Positions 10,432 to 21,596 of a stretch of DNA of 64,000 nucleotides are shown one piece after another. The stretch comes from Prostheceraeus crozeri (lineage: Eukaryota > Platyhelminthes > Polycladida > Euryleptidae), in NCBI GenBank assembly GCA_907163375.1, contig CAJQUW010004777.1:186001-250000 (forward strand). Direction: 5' to 3'. Below the pieces are notes generated by a model that was not told the origin of the DNA, ran no database searches, and saw only the letters and a program-made list of their open reading frames with translations. Both the position numbers and the translations under genes were made by a program. Positions within the stretch are counted from its first letter, which is position 1. Every line of letters begins with the position of its first letter.

Positions 10432-10869
10432 TTACCTCTTTAACAGATAACCCGTAGTACAGCGATGAAGCTTTCATTATGTAATCAACGAGAGCTTTCT
10501 CGTGTGCAGCACTGAAGACAAATCTGTTGTTGAAATAGCCATCTTTCCAGAGAAATTTTCTCATTATCTTTTTGGATTTTTTCTCTGTATCTTATACAAT
10601 ATCTTCTCAGAGTAACATGAGGAATATCAAAGTCATTTGCAACCGATCGACAGGGTCTCTTCTTTAATAACACCTCCTCCATCTCCTTTTCCATGTCTAC
10701 TTTCGGAGTCTTGCCTCTGTCAGATCTTCTTTTATAATGTCGCATGTCGTCACCAACTTTAACACCAGTCCTGAAAAATAAATTGACTTCTAAAGTATGC
10801 TGTATAGACAGTAAGTAGTAGTCTAATAAAAAGAACCAGGTAGATAGTCAGTGCAGCTATATCTAGCAA

Positions 10870-10990
10870 AGATTCTGTGGCCTAAGGTAACAGTTTGATG
10901 ATTTTACCGTTGAATGATGTGCGGTTCGAGTCCCACTCGGACATACTTTTGCTTACTGATGAGAACTTCTGTAAGGTTCGAGAAAGAGGA
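10870..10990 (+). repeat. tRNA-derived SINE (or tRNA relic)
   Basis: An A-box-like tggcctaaggta at 10878 and a near-perfect B box ggttcgagtcc at 10923 lie 45 bases apart, as in Pol III internal promoters. The arms do not pair into a convincing cloverleaf, so a functional tRNA is unlikely and a SINE head is the better reading. The 3' end is not resolved. Confidence 0.55.
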
Positions 10991-11359
10991 AATTAATCTT
11001 AGTATATCTTTAGACATGGACTGATTTTATTTTTTCTCACTTTTTCTTTGCTGCAATATAATTATGTCGCAGTAGCACAACTCTATCAATATATTTGTTT
11101 ACTTCTAATACTTCCGTTTTTAGGGATTTGTAAAATACAGTGTGCTAGGTGTCCTTGCAAAAACAAGCCTTAAAGTAATATAAATCTACACGGGGGTCAT
11201 TGGAACATGACATGGGGTTTGTTGGAACAATGCTTCAACTAACCCCTTCATCAATGTTTCAACTAACCCCAACCCGGTGATAAATCACATCAGGGGCCCT
11301 TAAGGTTTGCATTCAGGGTCCCCAATGAATGGTGGAGTTCCGCAAGCTTTGATCAGAGC
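10991..11359. other. Intergenic stretch with 'caactaacccc' motifs
   Basis: No gene is seen. Around 11189-11270 lie cacgggggtcattggaaca, ggggtttgttggaaca and two inverted copies ending caactaacccc. The same 17-base phrase atgtttcaactaacccc recurs at 30442-30458. These may be terminal or subterminal repeats of a transposon. Confidence 0.4.
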
Positions 11360-11588
11360 CCGTAGCGGTATTTAACCGCGTCCAAATTTTAAAAAAATCA
11401 GGGTTATCTGTGCTACTCATTATTCATTGAATAGTAGTATATCAGTACCCTTTTGAAATTTCTCTTAAAAAATCCGTAGCGGTATTTAACCGCGTCCAAA
11501 TTTTTAAAAAAATCAGGGTTATCTGTGCTACTCATTAATCATTGAATAGTAGTATATCAGTACCCTTTTGAAATTTCTCTTAAAAATC
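11360..11588. repeat. 114-bp tandem duplication
   Basis: A unit beginning ccgtagcggtatttaaccgc and ending cttttgaaatttctctt is present twice in direct tandem, starting at 11360 and 11474. The copies are nearly identical, with only single-base length differences in an A or T run, so the duplication is recent. Confidence 0.9.
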
Positions 11589-14500
11589 CTACCCGACAAC
11601 CGTACGTGATTATAGTTATGAAAACTGCATTCAGATTTTCATCATATCTTTGAAGAAATCGCGTTACATCATCACATAAGAAATCACGTATATGTCATTC
11701 ACTATCGGAATCCAATACACGTCCCCCTGAAACAATTGTGACGTCCAAAACTGGCCTCAGTTTCGTCTAACTGGTCTAAGTTTTATTTCAAAACATAACT
11801 CCGCAAAGCTCCACTATTTGGCTCATTTGGCCCCCAAAGCAACGCTAACATGCTTTACCGGTAGGATTTGCTCGGTAGTTTGTGATTGTTCGGCCGTCTA
11901 AATTTGGACTAAATGAAGGCGCACCGAGACGTGCGTCAGAGACGAGTAAGTTGGCCCATAACACGTCTCCATAAAACTCGTCTCAGCTGCTACGCAAAAC
12001 ATTCGACTTTTTGAGATAGTTAAGATGGGAAGTCCAGCTGCTTTCTAGTGCAAAATGGATGCACATGTGCCTAGGTCAAAGTCCAAATCAGCAGCAAAAG
12101 TGATCAAGAGCTCTCATTGAAATAGCATTGGCTGAAATAATGCGTTCCATGTCTGATGTTGAAAGCATGAATGGCTCACTAATCATCGCCAAGTCGATGG
12201 CGTGATCAACACACACAGCAGCCGGGTCGAGGAGTGGACTCCAGGCTTGCCAACAGTGAGTGCTGTTTGGAGCTTGCTTCATCTTCTCTTTCGTTCCTAG
12301 CTTCATTTCTTTCGATGTCGTCATCGAAAATATAGATTCACAAGAAATTTCTTCATAATTTCCATAGCTACCTCAAAATCAGGTATTCCCAGAAAGCCAC
12401 ATCTGCGTTGAATGAATGCTTGCTGACCTAGTGGGAGCAATTTCCTCTTTAGCATGGAGAGAGCTGTCTCAAATGATATTTTGTTCATGAGCCGTTAATA
12501 CATCACAATTTTAATTCGTTTTAATTTGTCTCATTTATCAAACGGTTTCATTTACGGTATCGTTTCTCCGAACGCATGTGCTAAATATGGATCTCGCGGA
12601 CAACTGTCATAAAATAGGAGTAAACCGTTAAAATTACCATTAAATTGCAGCTTCTCGCTTTGAAAAGTTGCAAAAACAGCTGAGATGATATTTTTTTCGA
12701 GAGACAGTTGTCCGGATTACATGCATCTTGTTATATTGTATGTTTGCAGCCTCATGCAGCTGATGATTGATTTGAAGATTTTAGGGCGACTCATGCCAGT
12801 GCTCGTTGAGGATGCATTTATTACGTTGCACACAGGGAAGCATTGTAGCAGGGCAATCCCGTTGTGAGCACCGTACACATCATCGTGGGTTATTAAATCA
12901 CGATGTTATTGTTGCCAAGAAGGGGAGCAAGGCATACATGCGCACGGTGAATTTCGAGAATGGTCAGGTCAAGCTTAGTTCTCCGCCGTGTTTGACACTT
13001 TCCTACCTGAGATGGCAAAATCAGAATCTTTCATGTTCTGCGCGCATGTGATGCTTTGTACTTAGATCGCTATAAGGGGCATTTTAGGCCATTTTAGGAA
13101 GCATTTGAGTCATCACATGCGTCATGTGAAATGTGTTTGGCCACGTGAATATGAAGCTCTCCGCAACGCGTGCGTGTGTGCGATAAGACAAACATGAATC
13201 AAAGTGCTGTTTATTGTTATCTTGGCTAGGCCCCTATTGTCATTAATTGTTGGCAGCATCTCAAATTCATGTGATTGAAATTCCTGGGGAGTCAGCTTTT
13301 CAAGTTGACGTGGTTGCTTTTTCGATGATTGCTTTTGGATGGAATCTGATGATGCGACTAAAAGCTGATAGAACTGGCCTCCATGTGTTGTGTTCACCTT
13401 TAGGTATCCGCTAATCGGTACTCATATTACTTGATGAGAAGACCACCTGCAGTCACCAGAACAGGCTATATTATGAATTTCATAATATTACATTGATACT
13501 AACTAATATGCATCGATACAGAATAGATTCATAGTCAGAAGCGATACAATAAAGATAGTCAAATAAACACTAGCTTACGGGGCGAAAAATTTCGCTACAT
13601 TTTTTTTGAAATACCCGTCCAAGCAGTGTTAGTTACTATAGGAAAGCTAATGATGCGCTAATGGAAATCTAATGATTGGGGGAGCATTTATATATAGTAG
13701 TTCGTTTAAAGAGATTGTATTTTGTTGTGGTAATTTATTTATTAACACTGACGATGGACTTTTGAGTTTTGGAGATAAATTGAAGAGGTCTTTTTTTTAT
13801 TTTCAGTAGATTTGCGTAATTCATGATACAGAACTATGACATAATTTTATGTACATTGAAGAAATTTATGTTCATTGACCTAGCTTGCAGGACGATGCGT
13901 TTCGCTACAGCATTTTTGGCTGCCCGTCTTATTTCCAGCAAGTATTTCAGTCTCAATCAATATCTCATTAGGAAGCTATTCATTTACTTGACATCCGTTA
14001 GTAGTTGCGCTGCCGCATTGTGTCAAATTGATCATTTATGTTGCTTAATGCTCCTTTGTCGAATGTCTACGCTACGACATGTGAAATTTAACGATATAAA
14101 GCCATCAATTTACAACTACTGTTATCAATGGTTGAAGGGTTTCCTATTACTATTAATAGTAGCAGACAGTGGATCATCAATGGAACTTCTATTTCTAAGA
14201 AATCCTAGTGTCACATGACAGTGAGAGCAGAGCCATAAGTAACGCATTGCAATTGGCAGCCGGCATAGCTTTTGTCCGTTGTTCACGGCGTGGTCGTTGA
14301 CTTTCTTATCCTGTTCGTTTCTGGGAATTATTGCCAACTGTTCGGAAAGAAGTTATCGAGTCCTACGAAGTAATCATGACATCCAACCATCTCGTTGCTC
14401 ACAGGATTTTAGATGGATATGCAAACATCTGCACGGATTTCAGTATTGACTTCTGCTTTCTAGCATTGAGATGGTCATTCAAAGATGAAAAGTGTACTTG

Positions 14501-14590
14501 AAATTACCAAATCAAGCTGATCAATTTGCTATTCTCATCAAACTGTCAAGGAAACTCGTGTATTGTTGCTCTTGTGACATTCGACTGGTC
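11589..14590. other. Unrecognised stretch, no supported gene
   Basis: Short open frames occur (e.g. 12088-12324 minus, 12806-13051 plus, 13823-14218 plus), but none has a domain I recognise or convincing signals. Two diverged copies of a 50-base segment (ctagcttNcgggNcga...ttcgctaca...cccgtc) lie at about 13571 and 13879. The right edge presumably contains the distal part of the gypsy fossil, since 14591 resumes the target site of the transposon at 14597, but I cannot identify LTR sequence. Confidence 0.4.
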
Positions 14591-14596
14591 CATATC

Positions 14597-16715
14597 CAGG
14601 GTCCCCGCGCAGCCCTTAAATTTAAGGGCCCCTTAAAAAGCCCTTAAATTTTGCAGTCAGCCCTTAAAAAGCCCTTAAAAAATGACAATCACTAAAAAGC
14701 CCTTAAATTTGACAATCGGCCCTTAAATTTAGGGTCCCTAAAAAGCCCTTATTTTTCAAACCAAATTTCGAAAATAAATCTCTGAATATTGAGTCAATCA
14801 TAGTTAATCGAAAAGTTGTCGCAAAAATTTTGGTTCTCAATTCTTCAATCGGATCGACAATTTCAGCATTTGTGGTTAGTTGTGAAAACCTGTCTCCTTC
14901 TATCTCATGGACAGGCCGGTGTAGAGCGAGGATTCTCCATAAACAAAGCCACGATGAGGACGAATTTGACCGAACGACGTCTTATTTCGGAAAGACTCGT
15001 GATCGATCATGTAATTCGGATTGGAGGGATTGAAAACTTCTGCATCTCGCCCGAACTGCGTTTGGCAGTAGCAAATGCTAGGCAGAAATATCGTCTGTAT
15101 CTGGAAGACGAGCAGAAGCAGAAGGAAAAGGACCTTGAATCAGAGAAGCGAAAGAAGGATGAGGAGGAGCTGGAAAAGATGTCAAAGGAGAAGCTGCGAA
15201 TGGAGAAGGACATATCACATCTCCAGGAAAGCGCCGATAAACTGGCTTTCAAGGCCGAGACAACGCAGAACTTCAAGTTTTTGTTAGAGTCTAATGCCCT
15301 CAGAAAGTCTATACATGAAAAAAGAGAGCAGCTAAATCAAATTTGCAGAAATATCTCGGAAAAACAAAGGCTTGTTTTGAGCTTGTAAATATACGTGCTA
15401 GCATGTTTCCAAAATATTCCTTCGATAATCAGATGATACATTTGTCGCCTAAATTTGCATGGCCATCATCTTTTCATCTAAATATTGAAAACCTGATGTG
15501 CATGTCTACCAGCGTTGCTCGCACATTATGACCATATTATTTAAAGTAGGGCTACATGTAGGTAAAAGCTCCGTCACATAACAAAAAAATCACATCCGTT
15601 TAGTACTTACCACGTTTATGTGGTAGCTAAAGCTACATGAGCAGGTATTCGAGTATAAGCAAACAAATGTATCATCTGTTTGTCATGTGACCTGATCATG
15701 AATCACAAGCAAAAAGCTGCGTAATATGATTTTTTTTCATTTTTGTACTTTATTTCTTAGAAGAAGTTCGTATTGTTGTTTGTTTCCATGAAATGAATTT
15801 TAGGAGCTGATCCATACAGATGTTATTTCTCTGTTTTGTTGTTTGTTTTCATGAAGTGAGTTTTAAGAGCTAATCCCTACAGATGTGATATCATCGCTTT
15901 GCTGTTTATTTTCATGGACTGAGTTTTAATGACGCCTTACATATTACAGTACATGTATAATGCCTGCAAGTACAGTTGTACATACATTTTTTGTAATTTG
16001 CAACGGTCAAATTCATATCGCCTGCTTCATAATCACTTTTACGATTCCACTGATTTGTTTATTGATATTCTGATTAGGAATATGGAATGGCTTCTATGTG
16101 ATTTTTTGTTTTGATAATTTCTGTTCTTCACAGCCATAGAAAATCCAGCTTGTGTAATTATAGTATCAGTTGTAATGATTGTATTTTGATCTGCTTCTTC
16201 TGTTGAAAGAGTTTTTTTTGGATAAAGTGAATGTATATAACTGTGCTGTTTAAGACCACAGACAGTCAATAATCAACTTTGGTTACGACCGTGATTTCGA
16301 TGTTTGACTGTCTTCATTGAGTGTGTGGAGGTATCATGCATCTATCATTTCGGCAAGTGTATTTTTATATTTAGCGTTCGTGTTCTTGGCTGAATCCTGT
16401 AAAATGTTTCTTACACTGCTGTGTTTTTCTTATTTTATGAAATTTTGATATAGACTTCTGAGAAAACGATCTAGGTAGTTTTGTCTTTTGATGAATGGGA
16501 GAGTAGAAAAAATAGCTTTCTGCTTTTATTTTTCTAGAGTGTGTGGAACTACCAACTGCAAGAATAAAATTGTATGAACACCATGCTTTTCTCATATTGT
16601 ATGCAACTTGCAAGTATACACGCATGAATATCGATTTATAGATAGCCCTTAAATTTGCCTCATCAGCCCTTAAAAAGCCCTTAAATTTGATTGCGGCTGA
16701 AGCGCGGGGACCCTG
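14597..16715 (+). mobile_element. hAT-like DNA transposon, internally deleted, 6-bp TSD
   Basis: The element starts cagggtccccgcgc and ends in its exact inverted complement (14 bp). It is flanked by catatc at 14591-14596 and again at 16716-16721, a 6-bp duplication; classical hAT gives 8. Both subterminal regions are packed with aagcccttaaa motifs (14611-14760 and 16640-16690), probably transposase-binding sites. It lies in the tail of the gypsy fossil. Only the C-terminal part of a transposase is retained. Inside, a 63-bp imperfect tandem repeat runs from 15773 to about 15930. The rest of 15389-16640 has no recognised gene. Confidence 0.85.
14816..15388 (+). CDS. hAT-like transposase C-terminal fragment with coiled coil
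   Basis: The 190-residue open frame begins without a natural start close to the element's left end, so it is a C-terminal exon or remnant. Residues about 28-50 read LLSHGQAGVERGFSINK, which resembles the C-terminal dimerisation motif of a hAT-like group. From residue about 80 onward it is highly charged (QKQKEKDLESEKRKKDEEE), a predicted coiled coil likely used for dimerisation. The catalytic part is absent, so this copy cannot move by itself. Superfamily assignment is moderate because the flanking duplication is 6 bp. Confidence 0.6.
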   Translation: MSQKFWFSILQSDRQFQHLWLVVKTCLLLSHGQAGVERGFSINKATMRTNLTERRLISERLVIDHVIRIGGIENFCISPELRLAVANARQKYRLYLEDEQKQKEKDLESEKRKKDEEELEKMSKEKLRMEKDISHLQESADKLAFKAETTQNFKFLLESNALRKSIHEKREQLNQICRNISEKQRLVLSL

Positions 16716-16721
16716 CATATC

Positions 16722-17184
16722 TTGTCACTTGATTCCCTTGTGGCCTAGGTTGTACAGGAGTCGGCTCTGTCGCAGTCTTGTTGTCTACCATTCCTGGTAA
16801 GTTTATTATTCGACGTCGAAGTAATCTTCGGTTCCGACGAAATATTCTACCGCTAGGTAACTTTATCAGGTAGTCACGGTTATTACCGACTTCGACCACC
16901 AATCCATATTTATTCCATTTCCCGGAACGGTTGTCCTGCATCACTACTCTATCATTAACTTTTAGTGAAGGTAAGTGACGAGATCTGGCGTTGTAGTGTT
17001 CCATGACTTTCTCTCGAATCCTCGTTGCTTTTTCTTCTGCCTCATCGAAAGATCGCTGCCAGTCTTTCCTGAAAAATCTTCGATGTGCCGGATGAGTGTC
17101 GCGTATATTACGGCCGAAGAGAAGCTCCGCAGCTAGGTGACTGGCCATCATATCTTGGCGTGTATGATAATAATCCTTGGCCAA
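16722..17184 (-). pseudogene. Ty3/gypsy integrase C-terminal part (fossil)
   Basis: The stretch carries the C-terminal integrase region typical of gypsy elements: an ELLFGRNIRD phrase, an arginine-rich linker (HYNARSRHLPSL), and a small beta-barrel region with KYGLVVEVGNNRDYLIKL. It is separated from the integrase core by the hAT at 17224-19628. Confidence 0.8.
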
Positions 17185-17223
17185 ATTTGTCCCAGTCGAT
17201 CGTGTTCTTTATATGGTCATAAC

Positions 17224-19628
17224 CAGGGACAGTGATTTTCCGCGGTATCAAAATGTTATATTTTCTTATGTTTATAAAGCGATCTCTGAAGTGAAAGTAT
17301 AATTTAATAGTCTTGAGAAGTGTTTTTGTCTACCGTAGAAAAAGATTTTTATTGAGGAAATATGAGACTAGATGTTGAATCTTATATACCTGTATTGCAT
17401 GAAATTCATTTCCAAGAATTGAACACAGTTTGCCAAAAGTTGAAGTATAAAAAACATATGCATGTACAAATATTTAATAATATCATCACATGACAAAATA
17501 AAAAGTCTGAACACATATAATTGTATATCGAATTTGAACACAGATCACTGATTGAAAAAAATTTTGAGCAAACCTTCGGCGTTTGCTTGCGTCGTTCTTC
17601 GTCGCTGAGGAGTATAGAGCATGTTATATGCACTGAACGAGCGTTCGACATCTCCACTGTTGACCGGCAATTGCAAGAGCAGAGCAGCATATGAAGCCAG
17701 GCTAGGAACCCTCTTCTTTACAGCTTTCCAAAATGCGAAAATGTTAAACTCTGTTTAACTTCATTGGCCAAGCCGATGTAAATTGGCCACTCTTCATCGC
17801 AATTGTCAGGTAAATGAAGGCAGTATTTCAGGTCAGCGTAACAGCTGAGATTCAACGCAGGTAACTGCGTAGGGTCCAAACTTCGGATGGATCGCAAAAA
17901 TAGGATCGCTGGTTGCTTGCTCTCGAGCGTATACTCTTGCAGCTTTTCAGCAGCTGCACGCACAGCAAAAGCACATGCGATGTTGTCTGTTGTTGAGGCA
18001 AGGTGAGTCAGCCAACTGATGAAGTCTTGCAAGGAGTTGTACACTTCATGCACTTGCTGCTTACGGGACTGCCAAGAATCCAGTGTGGCTACAAAGCGGG
18101 CACAATTTTCGGCAACAAACTTGAAGTGGAAGCACATCTGGCAAATTAAGAAGATCTTCAAGTTCAGATAAAGCCGCACTGTCACTCTCTTCTTCGCGTT
18201 CTCTGCGCACAAATTCCAGATAATGCTGGTGGAGAGGCGCATGGTAAGACAGCGTTGAACCACGTGTTCCAGCGAGTTATTACAGGAGACGGAGGAACAG
18301 TAGGTGAGTCAATGTTGCAATCTCGTAAATGGTTCAAAAATCGATTGCGACGTACAGGTGCTTTCACAAGGTTTTTCAAGAGAGCAACACAGCGGTCAAG
18401 GTTTGCTAAAGATAATCGAAGTTTGTTACCAGAAAGGGCAAGGACGTGTGCGAAACAATGTATATGATGGCAGTTTATCCACAAGAGCGACAACATTTCC
18501 TTCCATGACTTTACCATATATGACGCACTGTCGCTTACAAACAGAAGAACCTTTTTGAAGTCCACTTGGAAATCGGAACAACACTGAATAAGTGCCTGTG
18601 ACACAGTAGCGTGATTCACTTTGTCAAGGTAAACTGTTTTGACAAGGAGAGGCGGCGGAAGATGAATTAGTTCATTTTCAATTTGATCAAGGGGAAGCAG
18701 CAATTGCACGAGAATATTAAACACTGGGCGGTTGTTTACATCAGTCGTCTCATCTGCAATAATGCAGACAAAAGAGTCACAGTTTATGCGATCATGAAGA
18801 GTTTTCTCGTGCTCCTGAATTAGTAAAGGCAAATGTGTCGATCGCAAAGTCGACGCTCGGGGTATAGCGCCTCCTCCTCGTACGTGTGTTGATAGAAAGT
18901 TGATCATGGCGGGATGGTCAGCTTTCTCCAGAGGAATGTTTGCTCTGACTAACATTTCCACGAAATCGTGTGTCACAGAAGCACTCTGTAGCTCAGCAGT
19001 TGATTGTCGATGGAACATTCCGGTCACTGTGCATTGTTTTTTCGTGGGATGATCGTCGTCCTGCGCATCCGGCTGTCGTCGTTTTTCCATCTCTTTGTGC
19101 TTGCCACTAGCGAGATGGTCGGTGATAGTCTGTCGGCGTTTATAATCAACTGCTTTATTACAAGCAGTGCAAAACAGAACACCGTCGTCACTATGAAAGC
19201 GATTTGAACCAAATTCGTGGACACGATCTTTTGCAGTCAATTTCGTAGAAGTTGTAGACATTGTGGCGAAGATATTAACAGATATGACACCGCTGAACGT
19301 AAAAGACCGACTGAGCGCTACAGATACGAATTAAGACTAAAAACTTGACGGTGCGAATTCTTAGAAATTGATGAGTCACCATTTTTGAGAATTCCCATCG
19401 TCAGTTGAATCAATGATGACGTCAAATGGCAACGCCAAGTTTGCTTGTCTCTGCTTACTTTTATTATCACTGCATCACAATAGACGTTAAAATTCACTTC
19501 TTTGAAGAATATTTTGTAATTCTGTTGCAACTGAATGAAAATATAAAGATTCGCGGAACTCTTCCAAAAATTGGAAATTTCGCGGTTTTCCGCGGTTTTC
19601 CGCGCGCCGCGGAAAATCACTGTCCCTG
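17224..19628 (-). mobile_element. hAT transposon (CGGBP1-like BED type) with perfect 8-bp TSD
   Basis: Both ends carry the perfect 22-bp inverted repeat cagggacagtgattttccgc(gg). The flanks are gtcataac at 17216-17223 and 19629-19636, an exact 8-bp duplication as expected for hAT. It interrupts the gypsy integrase. The 2405-bp length and a nearly complete transposase on the minus strand show a full-length copy that has decayed slightly. The perfect termini suggest a fairly young insertion. Confidence 0.95.
17406..19261 (-). pseudogene. hAT transposase, two frame changes
   Basis: The first 359 residues (start ATG at 19261) begin with a zinc finger of the type seen in CGGBP1-like proteins (LFCTACNKAVDYKRRQ, then His-rich DHLASGKHKEM). 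They continue into the hAT catalytic core: IADETTD (first Asp), FVSDSASYM (second Asp), CHHIHCFAHVLAL and a TRWNTWF phrase. The frame changes near 18200-18260. The second part (181 residues) carries the helical region. A third part after 17718 has the hAT dimerisation motif NSGDVERSFSAYN. Two frame changes are visible, so this copy should not make a full transposase of the usual 600-700 residues. Confidence 0.85.
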
Positions 19629-19636
19629 GTCATAAC

Positions 19637-20130
19637 TTCCTTTTACCATTTTCTTCAATTGTTTTACTCCGACTTCTGCAGTTCCGTTACTTTGTGGATA
19701 ACCTGGTGAAGATGTCTTGTGAATTACGCCCCATTGTCGTAAAAATGTTTCCATTTCATGACTGGCGAGTTGTGGTCCATTGTCAGAAAACAAAACCTCT
19801 GGGACCGATTTCTCAATAAATCTCTCTGAGAGCAGTCAACACTTGTTTCGTTGATGCGTGCTTACCCAGAGCATTTAGGGAGAGCCACCCGGAGAAATCA
19901 TCAACGCAAGCAAGGTATTTTTGACCAGCATAATCAAACAAATCCACGTGGAGCACTTGAAATGGTCGTTCCGGACGTTTAACAGGCATCATTGGTTCGC
20001 GCATTTGACTTGGCAGTGGTGCTTGGCATGAAGTACATGTCTGACAGTGTTGTTCTATTTCTTTATTCATACTTGGCCAAAACATAGACAATCTTGCCCT
20101 CTGCTTAGTTTTCGTTACTCCTTGGTGCAT
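19637..20130 (-). pseudogene. Ty3/gypsy integrase zinc finger and core (fossil)
   Basis: From right to left come the end of the HHCC finger (CQTCTSCQ) and the integrase core, with its Asp in HVDLFDYAG and another in LFSDNGPQLAS followed by a YPQSNGTAE phrase. This is the standard gypsy integrase core. It is cut at 19637 by the hAT insertion site. Confidence 0.85.
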
Positions 20131-20155
20131 GTTTAGGAGCTTATCAAGAACATTC

Positions 20156-21345
20156 TCATTTTTTGTCAGGAACCAGTAGTCGTCCTAAAACGATCAAATC
20201 GTCGTCTACAGTGATCTTATCCTTCATATAGAAGTATGGTCGGAGTTGGCAAGGAACTTCGTTTTTGACAAGTGGGAATCCGTGAATTATAAGATCCTTC
20301 AGCTGTTGATATTCTGTATCGAATTTAGCAACGTCGGAAATTTTCTCCAGCCAAACATCGACGTTTTCATGTGAAATATATGAAAGTGCGGAGATTATGG
20401 ACACTCGGTGCCTTATTTGTTCACCAACTTCGTCCGACCTGGATGCTTGGTCTACTGGTGCACGTGATAATGCATCAGCTGCGTCATTTTCTTTCCCTTT
20501 AATCCATGAGGCGGTAAAACAGAATCTGTCCAATTGACCTCTTAAACGTTGTAATCGTGGATTTTATATTTGATCCAATGTATATTTGTTTAAGAACGGT
20601 ATCAACGGAGCATGATCAGTCATTATTTCGAAATGTTGAAGTCCATCCAAAAACATTTTACACTTTTTAACTGCCCATACGACTGCGAGGAGTTCCAGCT
20701 CTATCATAGCATATCGAGATTCCGCAGGCGATAGAAACCGAGAACCAGCTTGTATTACTTTCCATGTCTTGTCGGATTGCAGCTGTTTCAATAAGAAACC
20801 AATACCTTCAAGGCGCGAAGCGTCAGTATATAATACAGTGTCACGATTGGGACTATAGTAGGCTAAGGGAGGTTTCGACAACTTTTCACGCATGCTTAGG
20901 AATGATTGATTATGCTCAGAGGTCCAGACAAATTCATTTTCCTTTTTAAGGAGTGGCCGCTAAGATCCTGAGAGTTCTGATAATTCATTTGTTGTGTTTC
21001 CAATTTGATTTACGAGGCCAAACCATGATCTTAAATCAGTGCAATTCTTGGGAGTTGGAAAGTCTTTAATAGCTTTTATGAGATTATTACTCACTCTGTA
21101 TTCGGAGGTAGACAAGTGAAAACCTGCAAATTCTGCTTGAGGTAAAGCAACTTTAAGTTTTGAAGGGTTTAAAGATATGCTGTGCTGTTCGCATCTTTTG
21201 AGGAAATTGTTCACGTTTTGGACATGAGTTTCATAATCAGAGTCTGCTATAAGGATGTCATCCACTTCCCGAAGGCATTTAATGGTCTCATAATTTACGA
21301 TGTGTTTTCCGCAATCTTGAATATAATTGACATGGCTTGACGATA
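20156..21345 (-). pseudogene. Ty3/gypsy reverse transcriptase end and RNase H (fossil)
   Basis: Three consecutive open stretches give the end of reverse transcriptase (a VDDILIADSD active-site phrase), the connection region, RNase H (VLYTDASRLEG, and a YAMIELELLAVVWA phrase) and the linker before integrase. The upstream part of reverse transcriptase is absent. It belongs to the broken gypsy element. Confidence 0.85.
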
Positions 21346-21376
21346 CATCTCAAAATGTTTCGTTAATTTCGAACAT

Positions 21377-21404
21377 TCTGTAATCTATATATGTAGATTA
21401 CAGA
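21377..21404. repeat. Short perfect inverted repeat near the gypsy 5' edge
   Basis: tctgtaatcta and tagattacaga form an 11-bp perfect stem with a 6-base loop. It lies just outside the last recognisable gypsy sequence and could mark an element end or a small hairpin. No more can be said. Confidence 0.6.
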
Positions 21405-21596
21405 TTTCAGTCCATTCATAGAGTTTACAAATGCCTTCGGTACTGTTTGTTGCATGTGTTTTCGGTGCTACCATTCCTGGCGTCTTCGCTACCACTAAAA
21501 CTGTCTGACGCCTTTTGTTTCGCTGAAAAATGATGCGTCTCTAGGAAGAGGCTATGTTTCCAGTGAGTCAGCAACACTATATGCAACAGCTGACTT

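Larger units (their letters stand above)
9769..10745 (-). pseudogene. pogo/Tigger-type transposase, N-terminal part, interrupted
   Basis: Reading right to left, the coding pieces give a psq-type helix-turn-helix (CRSVANDFDIPHVTLRRYC), then a spacer ending in YIMKASSLYYGLSVKEV. Next comes a CENP-B-type second DNA-binding part (VPPSWQENKEAGKDW, GFLSRHKDITIR), and finally TSLGRAACFN at 9770-9830. This matches the order in pogo-family transposases (DDE_1). The catalytic domain is missing, since repeat R starts where it should follow. Two foldback elements split the reading frame, at 10367-10431 and about 9808-10237. The start ATG at 10745 is natural for the family. It is a plain DNA-transposon relic. 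Confidence 0.8.
16722..21345 (-). mobile_element. Ty3/gypsy retroelement fossil, split by two DNA transposons
   Basis: On the minus strand, from right to left, lie the end of reverse transcriptase, RNase H, integrase zinc finger, integrase core and integrase C-terminus. This is the pol order of a Ty3/gypsy element. The 5' part (gag, protease, most of reverse transcriptase) is missing. Its sequence continues left of the transposon at 14597, past 14590, but no LTR was identified. A hAT transposon lies inside the integrase and a hAT-like element lies in its tail. It is broken, with several interruptions, and older than both insertions. Confidence 0.85.

Noticed and set aside
10870-10945. Functional tRNA gene
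   Set aside because: Boxes A and B are present, but the acceptor and T arms do not pair properly.
13823-14218. 131-codon plus-strand open frame
   Set aside because: No recognisable domain, no splice or start context, and a composition like the surrounding noncoding DNA.
15007-15276. 89-codon serine/phenylalanine-rich minus-strand frame
   Set aside because: It mirrors the glutamate/lysine-rich coiled coil on the plus strand.
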